Below are positions 35,623 to 44,460 of a DNA stretch of 64,000 bases, in pieces. Source of the DNA: an uncultured Alphaproteobacteria bacterium (GTDB lineage: Bacteria; Pseudomonadota; Alphaproteobacteria; HIMB59). The notes below the pieces were generated by a model, which saw only the letters and a program-made list of their open reading frames with translations, made no database searches and was not told where the DNA came from. Within the stretch, counting starts at the first letter, position 1, and every line of letters begins with the position of its first letter. Location: contig CACDYZ010000003.1 in assembly GCA_902557145.1 (NCBI GenBank), positions 1 to 64,000 of the forward strand, written 5' to 3'. The position numbers were made by a program, and so were the translations under genes.

Positions 35623-36534
35623 TTAATGATACAAATCAGGGATGTTTTCAGATCTATAACAGTTTGAGGCATACCCTTGCTCTTGAGTTACGAACTTAAA
35701 CAGTTTTCCCGCATGTGGTTGTCTTTCTGCCTCGATATCATTTAGACCGACAGACGCTGTTGTAATAAAAAGCTCATTTAAATTTTTTCCACCAAACGTA
35801 CAACTTGTTACTTTTGAAACAGGAAGTTGTAATATTAATTTGAGACTGCCTTGTTTATCAAAGCAACAAACTTTGCCACTTCCCCACATTGCAACCCATA
35901 AGTTGCCTTTTTTATCAACTGTCATTCCATCGGGATTTCCATCGATTTTGTTCATGGAAAGAAAAACTTTTTTGTTTATTCCATTACGAGACAAGTCGTT
36001 TATTGAAAAGATATAAATTATTCTTTTTATGGAGTCCGTTACATAACCTACGTTTCTCTCGTAATCAAAAACTGGTCCATTGGAAATAATATAAGAGTTA
36101 TCAGAATAAATTGGTTTTAAATTAGTATCGTGGCATATGACTTTACCCGTCTGAGACTTTTGCTGAATATCCATAGTCGATATCCATATCTGACCATTTA
36201 AATCCACATCTGCATCATTAATTCTATTATTAGGACTTTCAAACTTGATCTTTGTAAGAAATTGTTTTTTTGATAGGGAGGGATGAATAGAAAAAATAGA
36301 GTCGTAAGAGCTCATGATATAATTTTTATTGTCTTGTAAAAGAATATTAGTCACACCGTCAGGTACTGTGTAATGTCGCTCTCCGCTATTCTCTTGATCT
36401 GTTTCAATTATTTTATTTTCATAAATATCCACCCATAGCAACTTGTCATGCCTCCAGTCCCAGATTGGTCTTTGTCCTAAAACACTTTTATAAGATTGAT
36501 GACAAACAGATGGTTGTTCATATTTAATTTTCAC
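35623..36534 (-). CDS. SMP-30/gluconolactonase-like beta-propeller protein
   Basis: A 303-residue SGL-family protein. Family motifs visible are LLWVDIYENKI, NRINDADVDLNGQIWISTMD, VTDSIKRIIYIF, DGNPDGMTVDKKGNLWVAMW and CTFGGKNLNELFITTASVG, with the Glu/Asn/Asp residues that hold a metal in these six-bladed propellers. Members hydrolyse sugar lactones; the substrate cannot be inferred. The start is GTG. It is divergent from the small lipoprotein gene across a 130-base spacer. Confidence 0.9.
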   Translation of the reverse strand: MKIKYEQPSVCHQSYKSVLGQRPIWDWRHDKLLWVDIYENKIIETDQENSGERHYTVPDGVTNILLQDNKNYIMSSYDSIFSIHPSLSKKQFLTKIKFESPNNRINDADVDLNGQIWISTMDIQQKSQTGKVICHDTNLKPIYSDNSYIISNGPVFDYERNVGYVTDSIKRIIYIFSINDLSRNGINKKVFLSMNKIDGNPDGMTVDKKGNLWVAMWGSGKVCCFDKQGSLKLILQLPVSKVTSCTFGGKNLNELFITTASVGLNDIEAERQPHAGKLFKFVTQEQGYASNCYRSENIPDLYH

Positions 36535-36664
36535 AAATAAGATTATAAACTATATAACTCGAAGAAAAAAGTGGACAAGATATAACTTAGTTTCGATTGT
36601 TATATTTTGTTTTTAATATAGAAATTGCATGTGAACTTTATTTACCTAATAATTTAGGAAATTG

Positions 36665-37075
36665 ATGACTTTTATAATTCCATTTAAATATTTCATTTTT
36701 ATTTCATTACTTATTATTACAGTGAGCTGTGAGACAACTGATGTGGAAGAGAAGGTTATAAAACCAGAGCCCGTCCCTAAAATTATATATACCCCAGAGG
36801 TAGAGGAAACCGTTGAAGAAAATGAAGAAATAGTTGAACATTTCAAAGATATAGAGCTATTTTTAAATAAACCCTTGAACGATTTAATCTTAAAGTATGG
36901 GAAGGCTGATTTTTCAAAGATAGAAAAGATTTATGAATTTCATAGATACAATACTGATAATTGTAGAGTCTTTATACAAAACAAATCATCTGATAAAAAA
37001 ATAATTAATATTACGATTTATAATTATAAAGATAATTCTTTCATCGAAATGTACTCGAAAGATTTATGTACATAA
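36665..37075 (+). CDS. Small putative lipoprotein of unknown function
   Basis: A 136-residue protein with an N-terminal hydrophobic segment and a lipobox-like IITVSCE (Cys near residue 23), so probably an outer-membrane or periplasmic lipoprotein. An acidic, proline-containing linker follows (VEEKVIKPEPVPKIIYTPEVEETVEENEE), then a small domain including LNKPLNDLILKYGKADF, which resembles SmpA/BamE-like short repeats but not clearly. Start at the ATG, not the TTG three bases upstream. Function unknown. Confidence 0.75.
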   Translation: MTFIIPFKYFIFISLLIITVSCETTDVEEKVIKPEPVPKIIYTPEVEETVEENEEIVEHFKDIELFLNKPLNDLILKYGKADFSKIEKIYEFHRYNTDNCRVFIQNKSSDKKIINITIYNYKDNSFIEMYSKDLCT

Positions 37076-37129
37076 ATTTGAAACAGATAATCATTTAACA
37101 AAGGGTAATAAATAATATATTTAATCCTA

Positions 37130-37528
37130 ATGAATATTAAATTTTCAATATTTTTATTATTTATATCCGTTAATTGTTTTGCTCATCACCCTGGAAACAA
37201 GATAGATGCCGAGAAGCCTTATCCTTTGATTAATTTAGAAATTATAAAAGATAAAGTGGATGGATATAATTTATATATTGATTTAGAAAATTTTACATTA
37301 AACCCCTCACAAATTGGAAGTGAAAATCAACCTAATGTGGGATACTTACAATTATTTGTAAATGATATAAAAATTACAAGAGTTTATTCTAACTGGGTGC
37401 ATGTTCCTCAACGCTTTTTTAATCTAAAAGATAATTATATAAAAATTACATTTAATTCAAATCTTTACGATGAATTTACGATAGAGGGAAAGCCTCTTGA
37501 ATATATACTAAAGGTTACTGGCGATTAA
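37130..37528 (+). CDS. Small secreted protein of unknown function
   Basis: A 132-residue protein with a signal peptide (NIKFSIFLLFISVNCFA, cleaved before HHPGNKI). The mature part is beta-rich, with a His-His near the N-terminus and WVHVPQRFFNL in the middle; a metal-binding periplasmic role is possible but not shown. It follows the lipoprotein gene by 54 bases. I do not recognise a family. Confidence 0.7.
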   Translation: MNIKFSIFLLFISVNCFAHHPGNKIDAEKPYPLINLEIIKDKVDGYNLYIDLENFTLNPSQIGSENQPNVGYLQLFVNDIKITRVYSNWVHVPQRFFNLKDNYIKITFNSNLYDEFTIEGKPLEYILKVTGD

Positions 37529-37580
37529 ATTTTAATAACCCAATTAAGTATAATATGTTCTTTATGAATAATATGAGTTT

Positions 37581-38054
37581 TTATACCTCATAAGGAAGTG
37601 AAGAGTGGTGCAATACTATTTTCAATGAACCGTTTTTAGTTTTTTTATAACCCCAGCTTTTATCAACTTTAACCCGGTCTCCCTTTTTGTCGATCAGTGT
37701 TACCCAGCCCATCCACATGGCGATATTCTCCTCTACAAATGTTGAAGATGTTTCTGATTTAACTTCACGCCAAGATTTAATTCCAAATCCACTATCCAAA
37801 GGGTACTTTGGGTTATTTCCAATAAAATAAGATAAGGCTCCCTCTTTATTTGATCGAAATGTTTGGCTGCCCCCACTAAGGGTTGGTTTAAATAAGACTG
37901 GCCCAAACTCAAACCCATATAGCTGATCTAACATTTCATTTGCAACTATTGTAGCATCATCAATGCCTGATTTTTCATAGGCTTTTGAAATTGATATCAT
38001 ACCATTGCCCCAAGCTACACGCGCATCAGCTAATTCATTTTCATTGATTGTCAT
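37581..38054 (-). CDS. NTF2-like (SnoaL/CaMKII-association type) protein
   Basis: A 157-residue soluble protein. The N-terminal helix (ARVAWGNGMISISKAYE), the middle FKPTLSGGSQTFRSNKEGALSYFIG and the C-terminal strand pair MWMGWVTLIDKKGDRVKVDKSWGYKKTKNGSLKIVLHHSSLPY follow the NTF2-like cone fold, ending with the HHSS pattern common in this group. Members of this set are sometimes named phosphoribosyl-AMP cyclohydrolase, for which I see no support. Function unknown. Confidence 0.7.
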   Translation of the reverse strand: MTINENELADARVAWGNGMISISKAYEKSGIDDATIVANEMLDQLYGFEFGPVLFKPTLSGGSQTFRSNKEGALSYFIGNNPKYPLDSGFGIKSWREVKSETSSTFVEENIAMWMGWVTLIDKKGDRVKVDKSWGYKKTKNGSLKIVLHHSSLPYEV

Positions 38055-38093
38055 TTAATGTGAGCCATTTCATATATTAAAAAATTTTTTTCT

Positions 38094-38993
38094 TTATTTA
38101 ACACGATTGACAATAAAGTTTACAAGACTTGACATGTATAGCAAGGCCTCCTTATTTGTACCAAAGAATTTTTCCATTGTTTTGTAATTTTTATTTTGTA
38201 TCTGTTTTAAATATTTCGAGCATTCTATACGACTAAGTTTATAAGCAATACTCGCTTTTTTTGAATCTTTTTTAATTTTTTTACCAACTTCACGTTCATT
38301 GCCCCATCTATCTAACATATCATCTGTAACTTGAAAAATTTTTCCAATGGTATTACCAATAATTTTTAGTTCTCTCTTCTTACTCACATTCAAATTTTTT
38401 ACGTTTAAAAGAAGATTGAAGCACAAACTAAATAGAGCACCTGTTTTTAAAAGATACATCTCCTCTATTTGTTTTATAGTAGAATTTTTTTTCATATAAA
38501 TATCTAAGGATTGTCCTGCTATTAAGCCTTCCATGCCATTAGCTTTAGAGAGCATCTCAATTGAGTTTACTTTTTGACTAGCAGAAAGGTATTTTGACTC
38601 TGCTAGAGTTTTGACTGATAAGACCTGGAACATATCTCCAGCTAAGACAGCAGTGGCCTCATCAAATTTTTTGTGAACAGTTAGCCTTCCTCTTCTATAG
38701 TCGTCGTTATCCATAGAGGGCAAATCATCATGAATTAAAGAATGAAGATGAACACACTCAATTGAGAGGGCAAAGTCATCTAATAGGTTAGGCTTAATAT
38801 TTAAAAATGAACCCATATAATAAAGCAAGAAAGGTCTGATCCTTTTTCCCCCAGTTTTGGCAAAATAAAGCAAAGCCTTTTTGATGCGTTTATCAGGTGA
38901 CTTTAATTTTTCAATGTGTCGGAGGAGCTTTTTATCAAAATTAAGAGAAAATGCTTTAATTTGTGTTTCGTCAAAGGTTGCACTTATTTTCAT
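38094..38993 (-). CDS. Polyprenyl diphosphate synthase (FPP/GGPP synthase)
   Basis: Condenses isopentenyl diphosphate with allylic diphosphates. The 299 residues have the first Asp-rich motif HDDLPSMDNDDYRRG (about 90) and the second QVTDDMLDR, plus the KTGGKRIRPFLLY substrate loop. The residue five before the first Asp motif is His (HLHSLIHDD), not the Tyr of E. coli IspA; the product could therefore be C20 (CrtE), C15 or both. It lies opposite the proteorhodopsin/crt genes, where it would provide the C20 precursor for phytoene. Confidence 0.88.
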   Translation of the reverse strand: MKISATFDETQIKAFSLNFDKKLLRHIEKLKSPDKRIKKALLYFAKTGGKRIRPFLLYYMGSFLNIKPNLLDDFALSIECVHLHSLIHDDLPSMDNDDYRRGRLTVHKKFDEATAVLAGDMFQVLSVKTLAESKYLSASQKVNSIEMLSKANGMEGLIAGQSLDIYMKKNSTIKQIEEMYLLKTGALFSLCFNLLLNVKNLNVSKKRELKIIGNTIGKIFQVTDDMLDRWGNEREVGKKIKKDSKKASIAYKLSRIECSKYLKQIQNKNYKTMEKFFGTNKEALLYMSSLVNFIVNRVK

Positions 38994-38997
38994 GTAC

Positions 38998-39207
38998 TTA
39001 CAAGTTATCTAAATAATGTGACGTGTGATTATCAAAAATGAATATAATGACTCCAATAAAAACCAGATAAATAATTAAATTAACGGTTTTCTTAGTTTTT
39101 TTGTTATTTATGTAGCTTTTGTTGAATTTCAGCAATATCCATAACAATAGTGTGGATAAAAAGAATAAAAACCCATTAAACAGTACACTATCTTGAAAAA
39201 TAGCCAT
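38998..39207 (-). CDS. Small membrane protein upstream of the prenyl synthase
   Basis: A 69-residue protein from the ATG at 39207 (a GTG at 39219 gives 73). It has two hydrophobic helices (VLFNGFLFFLSTLLLWILL and VNLIIYLVFIGVIIFIF) joined by a lysine-rich loop. It ends four bases before the polyprenyl synthase start, so the two are probably co-transcribed. No family recognised. It could be a real small membrane protein of the isoprenoid/retinal region. Confidence 0.55.
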   Translation of the reverse strand: MAIFQDSVLFNGFLFFLSTLLLWILLKFNKSYINNKKTKKTVNLIIYLVFIGVIIFIFDNHTSHYLDNL

Positions 39208-39219
39208 TTTTTTACCCAC

Positions 39220-39358
39220 TATACTCCCAAAATATATTAATAAAAGTCATATTAAGTATTTTTTTTTTGCAATTAATACCTATAATCCGTTCAAATTAAC
39301 AAATCCTAACTTTTAGGATTCTGTTATAAGTTTTAGAACTTAAGAAAAGGAGTACTCA
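39220..39358 (+). promoter_or_regulatory. Proteorhodopsin leader with two hairpins and a strong ribosome binding site
   Basis: The spacer before the opsin holds a TATAAT -10-like box at 39279-39284 behind a T-rich stretch, then two perfect inverted repeats, AATCCTAA/TTAGGATT (39302-39320, 3-base loop) and TAAGTT/AACTTA (39327-39342). A strong Shine-Dalgarno (AAAAGGAG) follows, seven bases before ATG. The layout suggests a well-expressed gene with a structured leader. Confidence 0.55.
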
Positions 39359-40126
39359 ATGATTAAGTTTTTGAAATCAATGGCTATCCCAACAGCTGCA
39401 CTAGTTGCACTGCCAGGAATAGCTTCTGCAAGCGTTGGCTTAGAGCCAAACGACTTTGTTGGGATATCTTTTTGGGTTATCTCAATGTGTATGGTTGCCG
39501 CTACTGCATTCTTTTTTTTAGAGACTAACAACGTATCAGGTAAGTGGAAGACATCTCTTGCACTTGGTGGTCTTGTTTGTTTAGTTGCTGCAGTTCACTA
39601 CTTCTACATGAGAGAAGTGTGGGTAACAACAGGTGCTACACCTACTGTTTATAGATATGTTGACTGGTTAATCACTGTTCCTTTACAGATGATTGAATTT
39701 TACATAATCCTTGCTGCTGTTGCTACAGTTTCAGCTGGTATTTTCTGGAGACTATTAATTGGTACTTTAGTAATGCTTGTAGCTGGTTATGCTGGTGAAG
39801 CAGGCTTCATCAACGCATGGGCAGGATTCATTGTAGGTCTAGCTGGTTGGGCATACATTTTATATGAAATTTTTGCTGGTGAAGCTGGTAAAGCTGCTGC
39901 TGACAAGTGTCCTGCAGCTGTTCAAACAGCTTTCAACACAATGAGATGGATCGTTACTGTTGGTTGGGCTATTTATCCTCTAGGATATTTCTTCGGTTAC
40001 TTAACTGGAGGAGCTGATGCCGTAACATTAAACGTTATCTATAACGTTGCTGACGTTGTGAATAAGATCGCTTTTGTCGCAGTTATTTGGGCTGCTGCAG
40101 TAGCATCTTCAGGCAAAAAAGCTTAA
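39359..40126 (+). CDS. Proteorhodopsin, blue-absorbing proton-pump type
   Basis: Retinal-binding seven-helix light-driven proton pump of the inner membrane, 255 residues, with a short signal-like N-terminus (LVALPGIASAS). Helix C reads RYVDWLITVPLQMIEFY: D102, T106 and E113 correspond to the acceptor, Thr and donor of the DTE pump type (D97, T101, E108 in green proteorhodopsin). Residue Q110 equals position 105, where Gln gives blue and Leu green absorption. H80 matches His75, and K236 (NVADVVNKIAF) is the Schiff-base lysine. It has its own terminator and precedes crtIBY-blh. Confidence 0.98.
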   Translation: MIKFLKSMAIPTAALVALPGIASASVGLEPNDFVGISFWVISMCMVAATAFFFLETNNVSGKWKTSLALGGLVCLVAAVHYFYMREVWVTTGATPTVYRYVDWLITVPLQMIEFYIILAAVATVSAGIFWRLLIGTLVMLVAGYAGEAGFINAWAGFIVGLAGWAYILYEIFAGEAGKAAADKCPAAVQTAFNTMRWIVTVGWAIYPLGYFFGYLTGGADAVTLNVIYNVADVVNKIAFVAVIWAAAVASSGKKA

Positions 40127-40149
40127 TAAAGCTTTATAACCTATTTAAA

Positions 40150-40181
40150 CCAGGCAAGGCTAACTTGCCTGGTTTTTTTTT
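40150..40181 (+). terminator. Intrinsic terminator after proteorhodopsin
   Basis: A perfect 9-bp hairpin (CCAGGCAAG / CTTGCCTGG) with a 5-base loop is followed by nine Ts. It starts 24 bases after the opsin stop codon and separates the opsin from crtI, which begins 27 bases further on. Read-through or a second promoter is needed for the carotenoid genes. Confidence 0.95.
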
Positions 40182-40207
40182 ATCTAAAAATCCTATATTT
40201 TATTATC

Positions 40208-41695
40208 TTGAGTAAAAAAGTTGTAGTTATTGGTGGAGGATTTGGTGGACTAGCTGCAGCGTTAAGGTGCAGAAAGCTAGGTTTTGACGTCACACTTATT
40301 GAGAGGCTTAACATGCTCGGTGGAAGGGCTAGAGTGTTCGAGAAAGGTGGCTACAAACACGATGCTGGACCAACAGTAATAACAGCACCATTCTTATTTG
40401 AAGAACTATTCGAGTTATTTGGAGAAGACCTTAAAGATCATTTAGATTTCAAATCCTTAGACCCTTGGTATAGATTTTACTTTCATAATGGGAAAACTTT
40501 TGATTATCGACCTTCTATAGAAGATACAAATAATGAAATTAGAAAATTTGATGAAAATGATGTCAAAGGCTATGACAAATTATTAAAAACATCAAAAGAT
40601 ATTTTTGAGATAGGCTTTGAAAAGCTATCAGATAAACCCTTTATTTCATTCTGGGAAATGGCAAAACAATTACCCTCTTTAATCAAACTCAAGAGCTATT
40701 TAACAGTAAGTCAATTGGTAAATAGCAAATTAAAAAATAAGTATCTACGGAAAGCATTTTCAATACATCCTTTGTTAGTTGGAGGTAATCCATTTACAAC
40801 AACATCTATATACGCTTTGATACACTACCTCGAGCGAAAATGGGGAGTGTACTTTTGTATGGGCGGTACAGGTAAAATTGTAAAAGAGCTAGAAAATTTA
40901 ATGGTAAGGCAAGGCATTGATATAAAAAAACAGTCTGATGTTGAAAGAATTTCTATAACTAACGGTAAAGCAGAAAATGTTGTACTTACAGACGGAAGTA
41001 AAATAGAAGCAGATCTTGTTATATGTAATGCAGACCCTCCCACAGTTTATAGTGAGATGTTGCCTTCAAAGTATTCAAGAGACAGTCTTTTAAAGCCTAA
41101 AAAATTTACACACTATTCTATGGGTCTGTATGTTCTTTTTTTTGGATCTAAGAAAAAATTTTCTAACGTTGCTCACCACACTATTTGGATGTCTGAAAGA
41201 TATAAAGAATTACTACACGATATTTTTGAGAAAAAAATTTTAACAGATGATTTTTCACTTTATCTTCATCGACCTACTGCAACAGATGAAACTTTTGCGC
41301 CTGAGGGATGTGATAGTTTTTACGTGTTATGCCCTGTTCCCAATCTTCAAGGAGATGTTCAATGGGATACAGAAGGGCCAAAACTTAAAGATAAAATAGT
41401 CGAAGCCTTAGATAGAACCATTATGCCAGGGTTAACAGAAAATATAGAGGCAGAGTTTTGGATGACTCCTGAAGATTTTAAAAAAGATTATAGATCAAAA
41501 TATGGAGCAGGGTTTTCAGTAGCTCCAATTTTTTCTCAATCGGCATGGTTTCGTTATCACAATAGGGATAAAAAAATATCAAATCTGTATTTCTCTGCAG
41601 CGGGATCACATCCAGGAGCTGGAATACCAGGAGTGCTTTGTTCAGCTAAGGTGATTGAGAAACTTATAATTAAGGATTTTAAAGTTAGTCATTAA
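40208..41695 (+). CDS. crtI: Phytoene desaturase
   Basis: FAD enzyme converting phytoene to lycopene. The 495 residues start with the dinucleotide-binding motif KVVVIGGGFGGLAAALR and contain the CrtI stretches DAGPTVITAPFLFEELFEL and, near the end, NLYFSAAGSHPGAGIPGVLCSAKV. Length is normal. The start is TTG and there is no clear Shine-Dalgarno; a TATATT/TATTAT stretch just upstream could be a -10 for a very short leader. It heads crtI-crtB-crtY-blh. Confidence 0.96.
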   Translation: MSKKVVVIGGGFGGLAAALRCRKLGFDVTLIERLNMLGGRARVFEKGGYKHDAGPTVITAPFLFEELFELFGEDLKDHLDFKSLDPWYRFYFHNGKTFDYRPSIEDTNNEIRKFDENDVKGYDKLLKTSKDIFEIGFEKLSDKPFISFWEMAKQLPSLIKLKSYLTVSQLVNSKLKNKYLRKAFSIHPLLVGGNPFTTTSIYALIHYLERKWGVYFCMGGTGKIVKELENLMVRQGIDIKKQSDVERISITNGKAENVVLTDGSKIEADLVICNADPPTVYSEMLPSKYSRDSLLKPKKFTHYSMGLYVLFFGSKKKFSNVAHHTIWMSERYKELLHDIFEKKILTDDFSLYLHRPTATDETFAPEGCDSFYVLCPVPNLQGDVQWDTEGPKLKDKIVEALDRTIMPGLTENIEAEFWMTPEDFKKDYRSKYGAGFSVAPIFSQSAWFRYHNRDKKISNLYFSAAGSHPGAGIPGVLCSAKVIEKLIIKDFKVSH

Positions 41696-41696
41696 G

Positions 41697-42572
41697 GTGA
41701 CATCTTTTAAAACAAACACCTATAGCATTAAATCAGAGGGTAAAAGTTTTTATTGGGCAAGTTTTTTCTTACCTAAGAAAAATAGAATTGCTGCTTCAAA
41801 ACTTTATAGCATATGCCGCTATCTAGATGACGTTGCTGATAGTTCTGATATAGATACTTCCTCTCAAATAAAAGATATATTTGAACAAGTTAAGGATAAC
41901 AAGACATCTGAAATCAATATTTTCTTTAAACAAAACCAAATCAATTTAAATATTTTAAATGATTTAATAGATGGATTAATTAGCGATCAACAAAACGTTA
42001 GAATTGCTGATGAGAAGGAATTAGTAGAGTACTCCTATAGAGTGGCTGGAACAGTTGGTTTAATGATGCTGCCAATTATTAATACTAAAAATAATGAAGC
42101 TAGAAAGCATGCTGTTGATCTAGGAATTGCAATGCAATTGACTAATATTGCAAGAGATGTATTTGAAGATGCTAAATTAAATAGAGTGTATTTACCTCAG
42201 GAATGGATAGGTCAAATTACCTTAAGTGATTTAACGGATAATAATATTGATGACCAAAAAAATAAAATAATTGAATTATCAATTAAAAACTTAATAGAAC
42301 TCTCTGAAAAGTTTTATGCAAATGGTTTTTGTGGCATGAAATTTATTCCTTTAAGAACAAGATTAGCGATATTTTTCGCAGCAAAAATCTATAAAGGGAT
42401 TGGTAATAAAATTAAGAATAAAGGTTATGCGTATCAATTTGAAAGAGTTTATTTAAATAAATTAGAGAAGTTATGGATTACAATAGCTTCAATACCTGAG
42501 TTTTTATTTTTAAAGAGTATTTTTACATCCTATAAACCAATTAGAGATAATTTTAAAAATGAAAATATATGA
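41697..42572 (+). CDS. crtB: Phytoene synthase
   Basis: Joins two geranylgeranyl diphosphates head to head. The 291 residues show the squalene/phytoene synthase motifs: SKLYSICRYLDDVADSSD (first Asp-rich motif), YSYRVAGTVGLMM, QLTNIARDVFEDA (second Asp-rich motif) and RVYLPQEW. The start is GTG, one base after the crtI stop. It overlaps crtY by 14 bases. Confidence 0.97.
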   Translation: MTSFKTNTYSIKSEGKSFYWASFFLPKKNRIAASKLYSICRYLDDVADSSDIDTSSQIKDIFEQVKDNKTSEINIFFKQNQINLNILNDLIDGLISDQQNVRIADEKELVEYSYRVAGTVGLMMLPIINTKNNEARKHAVDLGIAMQLTNIARDVFEDAKLNRVYLPQEWIGQITLSDLTDNNIDDQKNKIIELSIKNLIELSEKFYANGFCGMKFIPLRTRLAIFFAAKIYKGIGNKIKNKGYAYQFERVYLNKLEKLWITIASIPEFLFLKSIFTSYKPIRDNFKNENI

Positions 42573-43644
42573 CGTCGCTTTTATAGGTATGGGCGCTAGT
42601 GCTCTTGCTACAGCTAAATTAAATTATGCGGGAACGAACCATAGTCTTATTGGTATCGATAAAGAATATCATAATAAAAGAAATAATTTTTTTGCATTCT
42701 GGATGACTGATTGGATGGAAAATTTTAGCAATCTTACACAAAAAAAATGGTTTAATTGGGAATTTTACTTGGCAAATGAATGTATATTGCATGAAACTAA
42801 AGATTTACCGTATTGCACAATACGGTTTCAAGATTGGAAAAAATATTGTTTAGACAACCTAGAAAACTTGTCCATTAAAACCCTAAATGTTCATCGTATT
42901 GGTAATTTAGAGAAATATTTTGAGATAGAGCTTGATAACGGCGAAAAAGTTTATGCAAAGAAAATTTATGACTCTAGAACACCAAAATTGGAGGAAAATA
43001 AGGTTAAGCAGCATTTCTTTGGGTACCTTATAGATACTAAGCAAGTTATTGATAACAAAAAAGTTACTTTAATGGATTTTCGTGTTGACCAAAATGTTGG
43101 ATTACACTTTATGTATTGTTTGCCGATAAGTGAAAATAAAGTATTAGTTGAGTCAACAGTTTTCTCCTCTGAAATCCAAGCTGATAGATGGTATAAAGAT
43201 CAAATTAAAAAATATATTGAGACAAAGTTAAAGATATTTGAATATACAATAGTTGACGAAGAAAAAGGAGCTTTACCGATGTATGATATTAGAAATAAAT
43301 CATACAAAAATTATATTAATATTGGCTCAAGAGGGGGTGCCACTAAAATATCAACAGGGTATGCTTTTTCTTTTTTTCTAAAAAACTTAGTGAAACATAA
43401 GGATGACTCTGAGAAAAAACATCATTCCTATTTTGATCAGTGGATGGATAAAGTATTTGTCAATTACTTAAAAAATAATAATGGGACTGAAAAAATTTTT
43501 ATGAATATGGCTAATTCACTAAATGGTAATGAGTTTGCATCATTTATGATGGGTATATCTAATACAGCAACAAAATTAAAGGTCATAATGTCAATGCCCA
43601 AATATAAATTTATAAAAAGTGCTCTTGGTACTATTATTAACTAA
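42559..43644 (+). CDS. crtY: Lycopene beta-cyclase
   Basis: Cyclises both ends of lycopene to give beta-carotene. The 361 residues begin with a flavoprotein N-terminus (YDVAFIGMGASALATAKL) and have the CrtY-like YDSR segment, LMDFRVDQ and the CLPISENKVLVESTVFS stretch, followed by NIGSRGGATKISTGYAF. It is somewhat diverged, but its position between crtB and blh in a retinal operon makes the call firm. blh starts at the next base. Confidence 0.9.
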   Translation: MKIYDVAFIGMGASALATAKLNYAGTNHSLIGIDKEYHNKRNNFFAFWMTDWMENFSNLTQKKWFNWEFYLANECILHETKDLPYCTIRFQDWKKYCLDNLENLSIKTLNVHRIGNLEKYFEIELDNGEKVYAKKIYDSRTPKLEENKVKQHFFGYLIDTKQVIDNKKVTLMDFRVDQNVGLHFMYCLPISENKVLVESTVFSSEIQADRWYKDQIKKYIETKLKIFEYTIVDEEKGALPMYDIRNKSYKNYINIGSRGGATKISTGYAFSFFLKNLVKHKDDSEKKHHSYFDQWMDKVFVNYLKNNNGTEKIFMNMANSLNGNEFASFMMGISNTATKLKVIMSMPKYKFIKSALGTIIN

Positions 43645-44460
43645 ATGTATGAACTAAGCTTTATCTCATTACTCGCACTTTGTATGGTTTCTTTCATAGG
43701 CGTTCCCCACGGCTCTTTTGATGGAGCTGTTGCAGCTTTATTAGGATACAAGACAAGAAAAGATTTTTTTATTTTTGTTATCTTATATTTGATTATATCT
43801 GCGTCTGTAATTGTGTTTTGGATTTACTTTCCTGTAGTCGCTTTATTTATATTCATTTTTATGAGCGTAATTCATTTTGGATTATGTGATTGGTCTTATT
43901 TAGAATTAGGAAAATATAAGTGGTTAATATCGATAACCCATGGTTTAAATATTGTATTTGGGATTATTTTTTTTCACACAAGTGAAACATTTGAAATATT
44001 TGCTTTTTTATCTAATTCATCTTTTATCCATCTTCAAAACTATCTTTTCATAGCATATTTTTTCTACTTCATTCTATTGCTAAGATATAGTTACTTAGCA
44101 TTCATTGTGCCAAGATTAAGATGGGGTCTTTTAGAAATGATTATTGTATTACTGATTGTTTTTTTGACTGAACCACTTGTTGGCTTCTCAATTTATTTTT
44201 GTTTTATTCATACATTTAAACACGTTAAATCAATACTTAAAGATACATCAAAACACTTATCCAATAATAAGTTTGTAAGCATAACTACTATCTCTTTTAC
44301 TCTACTAACATGGATTGGGGGGAGCTTAGCAATAGTCTATCTTTATAATAATTATTCTTTTGAAGAGTCGTTTATAAAAACTTTGTTTATTGGATTAGCT
44401 GCTCTAACTCTTCCTCATATGACTTTAGTGGATGTTTTTTATAGAAGAAAATTTAATTAA
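43645..44460 (+). CDS. blh: Beta-carotene 15,15'-dioxygenase, Brp/Blh family
   Basis: Membrane enzyme that cleaves beta-carotene into two retinals, the chromophore of the opsin. The 271 residues are mostly hydrophobic (about seven helices) and carry the conserved iron-ligand histidines in GVPHGSFDGAVA, SVIHFGLCDW, CFIHTFKHV and LTLPHMTLVD. Length matches the family. It ends the crt operon and its 3' end overlaps the convergent ispH by eight bases. Confidence 0.95.
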   Translation: MYELSFISLLALCMVSFIGVPHGSFDGAVAALLGYKTRKDFFIFVILYLIISASVIVFWIYFPVVALFIFIFMSVIHFGLCDWSYLELGKYKWLISITHGLNIVFGIIFFHTSETFEIFAFLSNSSFIHLQNYLFIAYFFYFILLLRYSYLAFIVPRLRWGLLEMIIVLLIVFLTEPLVGFSIYFCFIHTFKHVKSILKDTSKHLSNNKFVSITTISFTLLTWIGGSLAIVYLYNNYSFEESFIKTLFIGLAALTLPHMTLVDVFYRRKFN

